DNA of 64,000 bases from Lachnospiraceae bacterium Marseille-Q4251 (GTDB taxonomy: Bacteria > Bacillota > Clostridia > Lachnospirales > Lachnospiraceae): NCBI GenBank assembly GCA_018223435.1, contig JAGTTO010000001.1, forward strand, positions 3,906,001-3,970,000, written 5' to 3'. A program made the position numbers and the translations under genes. Positions 17,333-26,798 of the stretch are shown piece by piece; the stretch's first letter is position 1; each line of letters opens with the position of its first letter. The notes under the pieces are model-generated. The model was not told the DNA's origin and did no database searches. It saw only the letters and a list, made by a program, of their open reading frames with translations.

Positions 17333-18075
17333 ATTCGGGTCCTCCTTCGGAGTTCTTCTTTTCGGCGGCGGAAACGATGCTCGATGAGGGCCTGTTCCAG
17401 CTGCCCATGTTTGCGGGTATTGAGAGGAAAGGTACGTTTATCTTTCATAAGACAGGTCAGCCCGTCCATGGACTCCACATAGTCCAGATTTACCAGGACG
17501 CCGCGGTTGACGACCAGAAAACGGCTGTCATTTTCCAGGAGTTTCTGAAGCTGGGAAAAGGACGTACGGCAGCGGTATTCTTCCTTTGTATAGACCATGC
17601 AGTAGTTGGAGCTGGCCAGAACATAGCGGATATCGGAGTAAAAAATGGGGACGTTCTGTTTTCGTACAGAGAGATTCAGGTACTGTTCTTTTTCTGGAAG
17701 GAAAGCCAGGGCGTCCAGGATCGTCTTTTTCATCTGCTCCAGATCGAAAGGTTTGACCAGATAGTCGAAGGCGTGGCAGCGAAAGGCGTCGGACATATGT
17801 TCCGGACTGCTGGTAAGAAAAATAAGAAGCGCGTGGCTGTCTTTTTCCCGGAGCTTCATGGCTGTCTCGATGCCGCTGGGCGGTCCCATGTAAATATCCA
17901 TGAAGACCAGGCTATAGCGGGCTGTCTCGAAAGCCTTTAAAAAATCCGAGCTTTTATGAAAAACAGTGACAGAAAAGTCCAGGTGATGTTCTTCGGACCA
18001 TTCAGCCAGAAAGGCGGCCAGCCGGTTGGTATCCTGTGCGTCATCATCTACAATAGCAATTTTCAAATGGATCAC
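17329..18075 (-). CDS. LytTR-family response regulator, AgrA-like
   Basis: This 248-residue regulator has a receiver domain (1-125) with acidic pocket VDDD, phosphoacceptor Asp60 (LVFMDIYMG) and the conserved YLVKPF lysine. The second half is a LytTR DNA-binding domain, with RCRTSFSQLQKLL and FLVVNRGVLVNLDYV typical of that fold. It is the first gene of a two-gene operon with the kinase. The divergent secreted-protein gene at 18238 could be a target, because its promoter shares the intergenic region; this is inference. Confidence 0.88.
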   Translation of the reverse strand: MIHLKIAIVDDDAQDTNRLAAFLAEWSEEHHLDFSVTVFHKSSDFLKAFETARYSLVFMDIYMGPPSGIETAMKLREKDSHALLIFLTSSPEHMSDAFRCHAFDYLVKPFDLEQMKKTILDALAFLPEKEQYLNLSVRKQNVPIFYSDIRYVLASSNYCMVYTKEEYRCRTSFSQLQKLLENDSRFLVVNRGVLVNLDYVESMDGLTCLMKDKRTFPLNTRKHGQLEQALIEHRFRRRKEELRRRTRI

Positions 18076-18181
18076 CTCGTGTTAAGTCGTTTTTTCTTTT
18101 TTATTATACTAAAAACAGAAACAGTTTTCCAGAAAAAGTCCCTGCATTCATCCCACAAATTTTGCGTTCGTCCCTGACCTC

Positions 18182-18209
18182 TTGATTTTTTAGAAAATTC
18201 AGATAAAAT
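18182..18209 (+). promoter_or_regulatory. SigA-like promoter of the secreted-protein gene
   Basis: TTGATT (18182-18187) and TAAAAT (18204-18209) are 16 bp apart, 28 bp upstream of the start codon. Confidence 0.45.
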
Positions 18210-18237
18210 GAAGAAAAAACGCAAAGGAGAAAATATT

Positions 18238-18975
18238 ATGAAGAAAAAACTGTTAGCACTGATTCTGGCGGCAACCATGGCATTCCCTGTATGTGCATTC
18301 GCGGATGATGCGGAGGAAGAAACGGCAACGGAAACCGTAGCAGAAGAGGAAACCGAAGCTGCCAGCTCGATCCTGGTGATGCAGGGAACCGACGATAACG
18401 GTATCGTATGGACCATCGCTATCAACACGGAGAATGCAAAAGGCTGTGTTTCTCTGACACCGCAGGGAGAAGACACCACTTATGTAACCGGTCCGATCAG
18501 CTTTGACGAAGGTTCCTTCACTATCGCAGATGAGGAGGACGGACAGGATTATGTGTTCGGTTATGAGGATGTTTCCGAGACAGAGACCGTTCTCACTTAC
18601 GAGCCCACCGGCAGCGAAGTCAAACTGACCTATGTAGACCAGACTGCTCTGGCTGATGAGAATGTTCAGAATTATATGATCTATGCCGGAACTGATACAG
18701 ACGGCAATCAGCTGACCTTCGTTTTTGATACCGAGAACAATGCTCTGGCAATCAATCTGAAGAAACCGGACGGAACCAGCGAGACTCTGGCAGGTACTTA
18801 TGAGGAGACCGAAGGCGAGAACAGCTCTGTGATGCATTTTACAACAGAAGCAGGAGCAGAATCTGATCTGGAACTGGTTCCCGTTGATGAGCTGGCAAAA
18901 GAGATGGATATTACCGTTGAGGGCGAGACCATCCGTGTTTCCATGGTAGATACCAAAGTTCTTCAGGCTGAGTAA
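18238..18975 (+). CDS. Secreted protein of unknown function
   Basis: This 245-residue protein has a clear signal peptide (MKKKLLALILAATMAFP, cleavage near CAFA-DD), an acidic Glu/Thr-rich linker and a beta-rich mature region. The mature part seems to hold two similar halves, each with a phrase like MQGTDDNG or YAGTDTDGNQLTF followed by ENA or ENNALAI and alternating strands, so an internal duplication is likely. No catalytic motif or cell-wall anchor was recognised. AAAGGAGA sets the ATG at 18238. It is transcribed away from the AgrC/AgrA-like pair and ends in a strong terminator. Confidence 0.65.
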   Translation: MKKKLLALILAATMAFPVCAFADDAEEETATETVAEEETEAASSILVMQGTDDNGIVWTIAINTENAKGCVSLTPQGEDTTYVTGPISFDEGSFTIADEEDGQDYVFGYEDVSETETVLTYEPTGSEVKLTYVDQTALADENVQNYMIYAGTDTDGNQLTFVFDTENNALAINLKKPDGTSETLAGTYEETEGENSSVMHFTTEAGAESDLELVPVDELAKEMDITVEGETIRVSMVDTKVLQAE

Positions 18976-18999
18976 AAAAACTGAAAAAAGAACCAATCG

Positions 19000-19031
19000 C
19001 AGCCGGGCCCAAAAAGCCCGGCTGTTTTTGT
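19000..19031 (+). terminator. Intrinsic terminator
   Basis: CAGCCGGGC and GCCCGGCTG form a 9-bp stem around CCAAAAA, followed by TTTTTG. Confidence 0.9.
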
Positions 19032-19059
19032 TGCAATCCGGGGGAAGAACGATTAAAAT
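19031..19059 (+). promoter_or_regulatory. SigA-type promoter of ispG
   Basis: TTGCAA (19031-19036) and TAAAAT (19054-19059) are 17 bp apart. Transcription would start near 19066, giving a ~177-nt leader. Confidence 0.6.
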
Positions 19060-19070
19060 ATAGATAAAAA

Positions 19071-19223
19071 GCCCGGACAGCGGCTGTGGAGCTGGGCAAG
19101 CTTGCTTGCACAGATTTACAGACATTGGACGGGCAAACCAGTATGAGCAAGTAGGCCGAAAGGCCGGATTGCGAATACTGGTGGGGATTGTGAGAGCGCA
19201 AATCGCGGAACAATCCACTTTTT
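19071..19223 (+). promoter_or_regulatory. Structured leader of ispG ending in a terminator-like hairpin (element D)
   Basis: The predicted leader folds into successive perfect hairpins: a closing 5-bp pairing (19071-19075 with 19130-19134) around a GCAAG/CTTGC hairpin (19096-19109), a three-tier hairpin (19138-19144 with 19175-19181, then 19147-19150 with 19169-19172, then GGCC-GAAA-GGCC at 19154-19165), and a last hairpin (19185-19191 with 19210-19216) followed by T5 at 19219-19223. The ribosome binding site follows within a few bases. It may be a regulatory leader or another member of the hairpin-element group; no known riboswitch was recognised. Confidence 0.5.
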
Positions 19224-19242
19224 ATTAGAAAGGATGAATCAA

Positions 19243-20304
19243 ATGTATCGTGACCATACAAAAGTGATCCATATCGGAGACCGTGTGATCGGCGGGGGCA
19301 ATCCCATCCTGATCCAGTCCATGACCAATACAAAGACCGAGGATGTGGCGGCCACCGTCGCCCAGATCCAGAAACTGACAGCGGCAGGCTGTGACATCAT
19401 TCGCTGTGCTGTTCCTACCAAAGAAGCGGCAGCAGCCATCCACGAGATCAAGAAAGAAATCACGATTCCCCTGGTAGCAGATATCCATTTTGACTACCGT
19501 CTGGCCATTGCAGCCATGGAAAACGGCGCGGATAAGATCCGTATCAACCCCGGAAACATCGGAAACAGAGAGCGGTTAAACGCTGTCGTTCAGACCGCGA
19601 AGGAGCGGAATATTCCGATCCGCGTGGGCGTCAACAGCGGTTCTCTGGAAAAAGACCTAGTGGAGAAATACCATGGCGTCACCGCAGAGGGTATTGTGGA
19701 GAGTGCTCTGGATAAAGTTCATATGATTGAGGAGGAAGGCTACGACAATCTGGTCATCAGCATCAAATCCTCCGACGTGCTCATGTGCGCGAAAGCCCAT
19801 GAACTCATTGCGTCGAAGACCTCCTATCCCCTCCATGTGGGTATCACCGAGGCAGGCACCCTTCTTTCCGGTAATATCAAATCCGCCATTGGCCTTGGCA
19901 TGATTCTATCTCAGGGTATCGGCGATACAATCCGTGTCTCTCTCACCGGAGATCCGCTGGAAGAGGTCAAATCCGCTAAGATCATTCTCCGTACCCTGGG
20001 CCTTCGAAAAGGCGGTATTGAGGTGGTTTCATGTCCCACCTGCGGCCGTACCCGCATCGATCTCATCGGTCTGGCCAACCAGGTGGAAAATATGGTGGAG
20101 GATATTCCGCTGGATATCAAGGTGGCTGTCATGGGCTGCGTGGTAAACGGCCCCGGTGAGGCAAAGGAAGCAGATATCGGAATTGCCGGCGGTGTGGGCG
20201 AAGGTCTTCTGATCAAAAAAGGAGAGGTTGTCCGCAAGGTGCCGGAGGCAGAACTTCTGTCCGTGCTCCGGGAGGAGCTTCTCCACTGGAATGATGAGAA
20301 GTGA
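19243..20304 (+). CDS. ispG: (E)-4-hydroxy-3-methylbut-2-enyl-diphosphate synthase
   Basis: This ~353-residue Fe-S enzyme makes HMBPP from MEcPP in the non-mevalonate isoprenoid pathway. The TIM-barrel N-terminus contains IGGGNPILIQSMTNT. The cluster cysteines are in VSCPTCGRTRIDL and AVMGCVVNGPGEA. It is the short bacterial form. Two in-frame ATGs exist at 19234 and 19243; AGAAAGG at 19227-19232 touches the first, so the second is better spaced. The gene is followed after 8 bp by polC, and both depend on the structured leader. Later pathway genes dxs and ispA lie ~28 kb away. Confidence 0.94.
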   Translation: MYRDHTKVIHIGDRVIGGGNPILIQSMTNTKTEDVAATVAQIQKLTAAGCDIIRCAVPTKEAAAAIHEIKKEITIPLVADIHFDYRLAIAAMENGADKIRINPGNIGNRERLNAVVQTAKERNIPIRVGVNSGSLEKDLVEKYHGVTAEGIVESALDKVHMIEEEGYDNLVISIKSSDVLMCAKAHELIASKTSYPLHVGITEAGTLLSGNIKSAIGLGMILSQGIGDTIRVSLTGDPLEEVKSAKIILRTLGLRKGGIEVVSCPTCGRTRIDLIGLANQVENMVEDIPLDIKVAVMGCVVNGPGEAKEADIGIAGGVGEGLLIKKGEVVRKVPEAELLSVLREELLHWNDEK

Positions 20305-20312
20305 GGGAAAGA

Positions 20313-23300
20313 ATGGAAAAACCTTTTTTTGACGTGTTCCCGACACTGGAGCTGAATACGGAACTGAAAAATCTCTTCGCGGTTACAAGAGTCACGCGAG
20401 TTGCCCTGACGAAAGCCAGAGATTTTCTGAAAGTCTATCTTTTCAGTGAAAAACTGATCCAGAAGAAATACATTTATCAGGTGGAAAAGGCGATCCGGGA
20501 CCAGCTTTTTGCCGGTGTGCAGATGACGGTGAAGATCATTGAAAAATTTTCCCTATCCCGCCAGTATACGCCGGAAAAGCTCATGGATGTCTATAAGGAC
20601 AGCATTCTTCTGGAACTGAAGGAATACAGCATTTTCGAGTTTAACCTGTTCCGGAAAGCGGACTGTATCTTTGAGAATGAGGATACTCTGCACCTGACCC
20701 TGGAGGAGACTGTGATCTCTGAGGGAAAGGGCGACGAGCTGATCCGTGTCCTGGAGAAAATTTTTACCGAGCGCTGCGGCATGTCTCTGAAGATTCATGT
20801 GGATTATAAGGAAGCCGTGGAGAGCAAGGCCAGAAGAAACGGCGAGCTGAAGATCCAGCAGGAGGTGGAGGCGATCTTAAGCCGTCTGCCGAGAGCCGCA
20901 GGCGGAGAAGAGCAGAGCTTTTCCGAGCCGAAACCGGAGAAAACCGTGACAGCAGAACCCCGCGCTCCGAAAGAAGCTGCTCAGAAGGAGGCTCCCAAGG
21001 AAGGTGGCTTCAGCAAGGGCGGTTTCAAGGGCAAAGGCCGTTTTGGCGGCGGAGACTTCAATCGTCCGGTGCGTCGTTCTGACAATCCGGATGTGGTCTA
21101 CGGAAGAGATATCGAGGAGGAAGCCATCCCCATCGACCAGATCCAGGGCGAGATGGGAGAGGTGGTCATCCATGGCCAGCTCATCAATCTGGAAACCAGG
21201 GATATCCGGAATGAGAAGACGATTCTGATCTTTGAGGTGACGGACTTTACAGACACGATCATGATGAAAATGTTTGCCCGGACCGCACAGGTGCCGGAGA
21301 TTCTGGAAGGAATCCAGAAGGGCAAATTTTACAAGATCAAAGGTATCACGACGATCGACAAGTTTGACAGCCAGCTGACCATCGGTTCCATCGTGGGAAT
21401 GAAGAAGATTTCCGATTTCCGGCCCGTCCGCATGGACAACAGCCCGGAGAGGCGGGTGGAGCTGCACTGCCATACGAAAATGAGCGATATGGACGGCGTC
21501 TCCGATGTGGAAGATATCGTGAAACAGGCTTATGCATGGGGCCAGCCGGCCATCGCCATTACGGATCATGGCGTGGTTCAGTCTTTCCCGTCGGCCAACC
21601 ACACACTGGACAGTATCGACGACGCTTACCGGAAGCAGTACCAGAAAGATCATCCCGATGTGAGCAAGGACGAGCTGAAAAAGATTGTGAGCCCCTTTAA
21701 GATCATTTACGGCGTGGAGGCCTATCTTCTGGATGACCTTAGAAAACCCGTGGAAAATCCCCAGGGCCAGAGCCTGGACAGCACCTATGTGGTCTTTGAC
21801 CTGGAGACGACGGGCTTCAGTCCGGTGGAAAACAAGATCATCGAGATTGGAGCCGTGAAGGTGGAAAACGGCGAGATTACCGAGAAATTCAGCACGTTTG
21901 TCAATCCGGAGGTGCCCATTCCATTCCGGATCGAGGAGCTGACGAGCATCAGCGACAATATGGTGCTGGATGCCCCCACCATCGAGAAAATTCTGCCGGA
22001 ATTTTTGAAATTCTGCGAGGGAGCGGTGATGGTGGCTCACAATGCTTCCTTTGATATGAGCTTTATCGAGGAGAATTGCAGAAGACAGGGCCTTGCCCGG
22101 GAATTTACCAGTGTGGATACCGTGGAGCTGGCCCGTTTCCTTCTGCCGCACCTTCACAATGCCAAGTTGGATACCGTGGCGAAAGCCCTGAACGTGTCTC
22201 TGGAAAATCACCACCGGGCTGTGGATGACGCGGGCTGTACGGCGGAGATTTTTGTGAAATTCCTCGATATGCTGAAGGGGCAGGGGACAGAAGATCTGAA
22301 CGGAGTGAACCGTCTTTGTAAGCCCTCTGTGGATCAGATCAAACGGCTTCGTTCCCACCATGCCATCATTCTGGCGCTGAACGATACGGGCCGGACGAAT
22401 CTTTACCGGCTGGTATCGATGTCACATCTGAAATATTTCAGCGTTGGAAAGTCCAGCCGTCCCTGCATCCCGAAGAGCGAGTATCTCAAACACCGGGAAG
22501 GCTTACTCATCGGTTCCGCCTGCGAGGCCGGAGAGCTTTATGAGGCAGTTCGGGAAAAACGACCGGAGAAAGAGATCATCCGACTGGTGAATTTTTACGA
22601 TTATCTGGAAATTCAGCCTCTGGGGAACAACCGCTTCATGATTGGAAACGAGAAGCTGGGCGTGCGGGATGAAAAGGACCTCATTGAGATCAATAAGCAG
22701 ATCGTCCGCCTGGGCGAGCAGTTCCAGAAGCCGGTGGTCGCTACCTGCGACGTTCATTTCCTGAATCCGGAGGATGAAGTTTACCGGCGGATCATCATGG
22801 CCAGCCGCGGCTTTTCCGATGCGGACAATCAGGCTCCGCTTTATCTTCGGACGACGGAGGAAATGCTGGCGGAGTTCTGGTACCTGGGCAGCGAGAAAGC
22901 GGAAGAGGTGGTTATCACAAACACGCAGAAGATCGCCGATATGGTGGAGCGGATCGCTCCGGTGCGGCCGGATAAATGTCCGCCTGTCATTCCCGATTCT
23001 GACAAGACGCTCCGTGAGATCTGCTATAACAGTGCCCATGCGATGTACGGGCCGGAGCTTCCGAAGATCGTTACCGAGCGTTTGGAGCGAGAGCTGAACT
23101 CCATTATTTCCAACGGTTTCGCCGTGATGTATATCATCGCCCAGAAATTGGTGTGGAAGTCCAACGACGACGGCTATCTGGTGGGTTCACGAGGTTCTGT
23201 CGGTTCCTCCTTTGTCGCCACGATGGCGGGAATCACCGAGGTAAATCCTTTAAGTCCTCATTATTACTGTGAGGAATGTCATTATTATGATTTTGATTCC

Positions 23301-24872
23301 GATGATGTGAAGGCCTATGCGGGTCGGTCCGGCTGTGACATGCCGGATAAGATCTGCCCGGTCTGCGGAGCGGATCTACGAAAGGCCGGCTTTGATATCC
23401 CCTTTGAAACCTTCCTGGGATTTAAAGGAAATAAGGAGCCGGATATCGACCTGAACTTCTCGGGAGACTATCAGGGAAACGCCCACCGCTATACGGAGGT
23501 TATTTTCGGTAAAGGCCAGACTTTCCGGGCGGGGACGATTGCAACGGTGGCCGAGAAGACGGCTTTCGGTTATGTGAAGCATTATTTTGAGGACAAAGGC
23601 GAGCAGAAGCGAAACTGCGAGATCGGCCGTCTGTCCCAGGGCTGCGTAGGTGTGCGCCGTTCCACGGGCCAGCACCCCGGCGGAATCATCGTTCTGCCCC
23701 TGGGCGAGGAGATCCATTCCTTCACGCCGGTGCAGCATCCGGCCAACGATATGAAGACGGATATTATCACGACCCACTTTGATTATCACTCCATCGACCA
23801 CAACCTTCTGAAACTGGATATTCTCGGACACGATGATCCGACGATGATCCGTATGCTGGAGGACTTGACGGGCCTGGATGCAAAGACGATTCCTCTGGAT
23901 GATAAGGAGGTCATGTCCCTTTTCCAGGACACCCATGCCCTGGGAATCACGCCGGATCAGATCGGCGGCTGCCCCTTAGGTGCTTTGGGTATTCCGGAGT
24001 TCGGTACGGAGTTTGCCATGCAGATGCTTGTGGACACGAAACCTCAGAGCTTTTCGGATCTGGTCCGGATTGCCGGTCTGTCCCACGGTACGGACGTATG
24101 GCTGGGCAATGCGCAGACGCTGATCCAGGAAGGAAAGGCGACGATTTCCACGGCCATCTGTACGCGAGACGATATCATGAGTTATCTGATCCAGCAGGGC
24201 CTGGAGAGTGAGCAGGCCTTCACGATCATGGAGAGCGTGCGAAAAGGTAAGGGTCTGAAGCCGGAGTGGGAGACGGAGATGAAGAAACATGACGTTCCCG
24301 ACTGGTATATCTGGTCCTGCAAAAAGATCAAATACATGTTCCCGAAGGCCCATGCGGCGGCCTACGTTATGATGGCTTACCGTATCGCCTACTGTAAGGT
24401 GTTTTACCCGCTGGCCTATTACGCGGCTTATTTTTCCATCCGTGCCTCCGCTTTCAGCTATGAGCTTATGTGCCAGGGTCAGGAAAAACTGCTGTTTTAC
24501 ATGTCCCAGTACGAGAAGAATATGGATCAGCTTTCCAATAAGGAACAGGATGAATATAAGGATATGAAGGTAGTCCGGGAGATGTACGCCAGAGGCTTCG
24601 ATTTCCATCAGGTGGATATTTATCAGGCGGATTCCTCACGGTTCCGGATCATCGACGGCAAGCTGATGCCGGCTCTTAATACCATCGAGGGCATGGGCGG
24701 AAACGCTGCGGAGACCCTGGCCGAGGCTGCCAAACACGGCAAATTCCTCTCCCGGGATGACATCCGCCAGAGAACAGCGGTTAATGCCAAGACTGTGGAA
24801 CATCTGGCGGAAATGGGACTGCTTGGAGATCTGCCGGAATCTAACCAGTTATCTATTTTTGACTTTGCATAA
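20313..24872 (+). CDS. polC: DNA polymerase III alpha subunit, PolC type
   Basis: This 1519-residue enzyme is the main replicative polymerase of low-GC Firmicutes. Domains in order are an N-terminal tau-binding region, a Lys/Gly-rich linker (about 190-240), an OB fold, a PHP domain (ELHCHTKMSDMDG and ITDHG), an inserted DnaQ-like 3'-5' exonuclease (VVFDLETTGF, VAHNASFDMSF, HRAVDDA) and the polymerase core with the EPDIDLNFSGDYQ catalytic acids and zinc-finger CPVCG. The length is normal. A GTG at 20301 overlaps the ispG stop, but GTGAGGGA favours the ATG at 20313. Coupling of polC to ispG is common in Clostridia. Confidence 0.96.
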   Translation: MEKPFFDVFPTLELNTELKNLFAVTRVTRVALTKARDFLKVYLFSEKLIQKKYIYQVEKAIRDQLFAGVQMTVKIIEKFSLSRQYTPEKLMDVYKDSILLELKEYSIFEFNLFRKADCIFENEDTLHLTLEETVISEGKGDELIRVLEKIFTERCGMSLKIHVDYKEAVESKARRNGELKIQQEVEAILSRLPRAAGGEEQSFSEPKPEKTVTAEPRAPKEAAQKEAPKEGGFSKGGFKGKGRFGGGDFNRPVRRSDNPDVVYGRDIEEEAIPIDQIQGEMGEVVIHGQLINLETRDIRNEKTILIFEVTDFTDTIMMKMFARTAQVPEILEGIQKGKFYKIKGITTIDKFDSQLTIGSIVGMKKISDFRPVRMDNSPERRVELHCHTKMSDMDGVSDVEDIVKQAYAWGQPAIAITDHGVVQSFPSANHTLDSIDDAYRKQYQKDHPDVSKDELKKIVSPFKIIYGVEAYLLDDLRKPVENPQGQSLDSTYVVFDLETTGFSPVENKIIEIGAVKVENGEITEKFSTFVNPEVPIPFRIEELTSISDNMVLDAPTIEKILPEFLKFCEGAVMVAHNASFDMSFIEENCRRQGLAREFTSVDTVELARFLLPHLHNAKLDTVAKALNVSLENHHRAVDDAGCTAEIFVKFLDMLKGQGTEDLNGVNRLCKPSVDQIKRLRSHHAIILALNDTGRTNLYRLVSMSHLKYFSVGKSSRPCIPKSEYLKHREGLLIGSACEAGELYEAVREKRPEKEIIRLVNFYDYLEIQPLGNNRFMIGNEKLGVRDEKDLIEINKQIVRLGEQFQKPVVATCDVHFLNPEDEVYRRIIMASRGFSDADNQAPLYLRTTEEMLAEFWYLGSEKAEEVVITNTQKIADMVERIAPVRPDKCPPVIPDSDKTLREICYNSAHAMYGPELPKIVTERLERELNSIISNGFAVMYIIAQKLVWKSNDDGYLVGSRGSVGSSFVATMAGITEVNPLSPHYYCEECHYYDFDSDDVKAYAGRSGCDMPDKICPVCGADLRKAGFDIPFETFLGFKGNKEPDIDLNFSGDYQGNAHRYTEVIFGKGQTFRAGTIATVAEKTAFGYVKHYFEDKGEQKRNCEIGRLSQGCVGVRRSTGQHPGGIIVLPLGEEIHSFTPVQHPANDMKTDIITTHFDYHSIDHNLLKLDILGHDDPTMIRMLEDLTGLDAKTIPLDDKEVMSLFQDTHALGITPDQIGGCPLGALGIPEFGTEFAMQMLVDTKPQSFSDLVRIAGLSHGTDVWLGNAQTLIQEGKATISTAICTRDDIMSYLIQQGLESEQAFTIMESVRKGKGLKPEWETEMKKHDVPDWYIWSCKKIKYMFPKAHAAAYVMMAYRIAYCKVFYPLAYYAAYFSIRASAFSYELMCQGQEKLLFYMSQYEKNMDQLSNKEQDEYKDMKVVREMYARGFDFHQVDIYQADSSRFRIIDGKLMPALNTIEGMGGNAAETLAEAAKHGKFLSRDDIRQRTAVNAKTVEHLAEMGLLGDLPESNQLSIFDFA

Positions 24873-24885
24873 GGAGATGATAAAT

Positions 24886-26103
24886 ATGCGAACTTTTGAA
24901 AAATCGACAAAGCTGGACAACGTCTGCTATGACGTCCGGGGACCTGTCGTGGAAGAGGCAGACCGGATGATTGCGGACGGCGTTCATATTTTGAAACTGA
25001 ACATCGGAAATCCGGCGCCTTTCGGCTTTACCGCGCCGGAGGAAGTGATCCGGGATATGATGAGAAATCTGCCGGAGACCGAGGGCTATTCTGATTCCAA
25101 AGGCCTCTTTCCGGCCCGGAAGGCCATCATGCAGTACTGCCAGCTGAAAAAAATTCCCAATGTGGAGATCGGTGACATTTACACGGGAAACGGCGTCAGC
25201 GAGCTGATCACGATGTCTATGCAGGGCCTTCTCAATAACGGCGATGAGATCCTGATGCCGTCGCCGGATTATCCTCTGTGGACGGCGGCGGCCAACCTGG
25301 CCGGAGGCCATCCGGTCCATTATATGTGCGATGAGGCGGCCAACTGGTATCCCGACATGGATGATATCCGGAGCAAGATCACAGACCGGACCAAGGGAAT
25401 CGTCATCATCAACCCCAACAACCCGACGGGCGCTCTTTATCCGCGGGAGGTTTTACAGGAGATCGTGGATATTGCGAGAGAACATCAGCTGATCATTTTT
25501 GCCGATGAGATCTACGACCGCCTCGTTATGGACGGAGAGGAGCATATTTCCGTCGCTTCCCTGGCTCCGGACCTTTTCTGCGTGACCCTGAACGGCCTTT
25601 CCAAATCCCACCGCATAGCCGGTTTCCGGGTGGGATGGATGTGTCTGAGCGGTGATAAATCCTGTGCGAAGGGCTATATTGAGGGACTGAATATGCTGGC
25701 TTCCATGCGGCTCTGTTCCAATGTGCCGGCCCAGTCCATCGTCCAGACAGCCCTCGGAGGCTATCAGAGTTCCGACGAGCTTCTGCTTCCCGGCGGAAGA
25801 ATTTACGAACAGAGGGAATTTATTTATAAAGCGCTGAACCGCATTCCGGGCATTTCCGCGGTGAAGCCGAAAGCAGCTTTTTATATTTTCCCGAAGATCG
25901 ATACGTCCATGTACAACATTCACAACGACGAGCAGTTTGTACTGGACTTCCTCAGACAGGAAAAAGTTCTTCTGGTTCATGGCGGTGGCTTCAACTGGCC
26001 GGAGCCGGACCATTTCCGCGTGGTTTACCTTCCGCGGGTGGGAGAACTTGAGGAGGCCATGGAAAAGCTGGAGCATTTCCTGAAGCATTACCGGCAGAAA
26101 TAA
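24886..26103 (+). CDS. Class I/II aminotransferase, AlaT-like
   Basis: This 405-residue PLP enzyme (fold type I) probably makes alanine from pyruvate and glutamate, since it reads like the AlaT/AlaA group: LNIGNPAPFGF at the start, NPNNPTGALY for the cofactor-binding Asn, DEIYDRLV for the Asp, and LSKSHRIAGFRVGW with Lys240 as the PLP lysine. AAGGAGA sets the ATG at 24886, 13 bp after polC, so it belongs to the same transcript. Substrate use cannot be proved from sequence; aspartate or aromatic substrates are less likely. Confidence 0.87.
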   Translation: MRTFEKSTKLDNVCYDVRGPVVEEADRMIADGVHILKLNIGNPAPFGFTAPEEVIRDMMRNLPETEGYSDSKGLFPARKAIMQYCQLKKIPNVEIGDIYTGNGVSELITMSMQGLLNNGDEILMPSPDYPLWTAAANLAGGHPVHYMCDEAANWYPDMDDIRSKITDRTKGIVIINPNNPTGALYPREVLQEIVDIAREHQLIIFADEIYDRLVMDGEEHISVASLAPDLFCVTLNGLSKSHRIAGFRVGWMCLSGDKSCAKGYIEGLNMLASMRLCSNVPAQSIVQTALGGYQSSDELLLPGGRIYEQREFIYKALNRIPGISAVKPKAAFYIFPKIDTSMYNIHNDEQFVLDFLRQEKVLLVHGGGFNWPEPDHFRVVYLPRVGELEEAMEKLEHFLKHYRQK

Positions 26104-26127
26104 AAACTTACGAGGCAGAGACAAGGA

Positions 26128-26625
26128 ATGTTTGAATGTTTTTTCCCCGATGCATATATGGATTCCACCTATGTCATCGATTTTGAAAAATTATATAAGG
26201 AAGGAATCCGGGGTGTGATCTTTGATATCGACAATACCCTGGTGCCCCATGGAGCCCCGGCGGATGAGCGGGCGATCCGGCTTTTTGCGCGCCTTCGCTC
26301 CATCGGACTGGATTACTGCCTGATCTCCAACAACCAGCTTCCCAGGGTAAAGCCCTTTGCGGATGCGGTTCAGGCAAAATTTGTGGAGGATGCCCATAAG
26401 CCCTCCAGAAAGAATTACCTCAAAGCCATGAAACTCATGCATGTGGACCTGAATTCCTGTATTTTTGTGGGGGATCAGATTTTCACGGATGTCTATGGGG
26501 CTAAGCGCTGCGGCATGCGTACGATTCTCGTAAAACCCCTTCATCCCAAGGAGGAGATTCAGATTGTTATCAAGCGTTATCTGGAGAAAATCGTGCTTTA
26601 TTTTTATCAGAAAGAGAAAAGATAG
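26128..26625 (+). CDS. YqeG-family HAD-IIIA phosphatase
   Basis: This 165-residue cytoplasmic protein has the HAD nucleophile motif FDIDNT with Asp33 and Asp35, motif II in CLISNN and motif III/IV FVGDQIFTDVYGAKRCGM. It matches the YqeG family, related to phosphatidylglycerophosphate phosphatases of plants; in Firmicutes yqeG often lies next to ribosome-assembly genes, and its substrate is not settled. It starts 24 bp after the aminotransferase with only a weak site (ACAAGGA) close to the ATG, which suggests lower expression or coupling. Confidence 0.87.
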   Translation: MFECFFPDAYMDSTYVIDFEKLYKEGIRGVIFDIDNTLVPHGAPADERAIRLFARLRSIGLDYCLISNNQLPRVKPFADAVQAKFVEDAHKPSRKNYLKAMKLMHVDLNSCIFVGDQIFTDVYGAKRCGMRTILVKPLHPKEEIQIVIKRYLEKIVLYFYQKEKR

Positions 26626-26656
26626 GCGTGTTTTTTTCGAAAATGATAAAAAATAG

Positions 26657-26685
26657 TTGAAAAAGAGAATAACATAGTATAAAAT
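26657..26685 (+). promoter_or_regulatory. SigA-type promoter of efp
   Basis: TTGAAA (26657-26662) and TAAAAT (26680-26685) are 17 bp apart; an overlapping TATAAA at 26678 gives 15 bp. The leader contains element C. Confidence 0.5.
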
Positions 26686-26723
26686 AGGGTAGATTGAGTT
26701 ACAAGCAAGAAGAAAGAACGGAT

Positions 26724-26772
26724 GTAACTATTCAGCAGCCGCTGTTCCGCGAGGCACTGGACAGTTACGAAC
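26724..26772. repeat. Short intergenic element C in the efp leader
   Basis: A compact relative of element B: the terminal repeat GTAACTATTCAG (26724-26735) faces CTGGACAGTTAC (26757-26768), and CC-CT-TTCCGCGAGGC between them matches B. It lacks the ~85 bp of hairpins found in B. It lies in opposite orientation to its gene compared with B. Confidence 0.7.
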
Positions 26773-26798
26773 GGATTTTGTAAGGAGGAAAAAATCAG

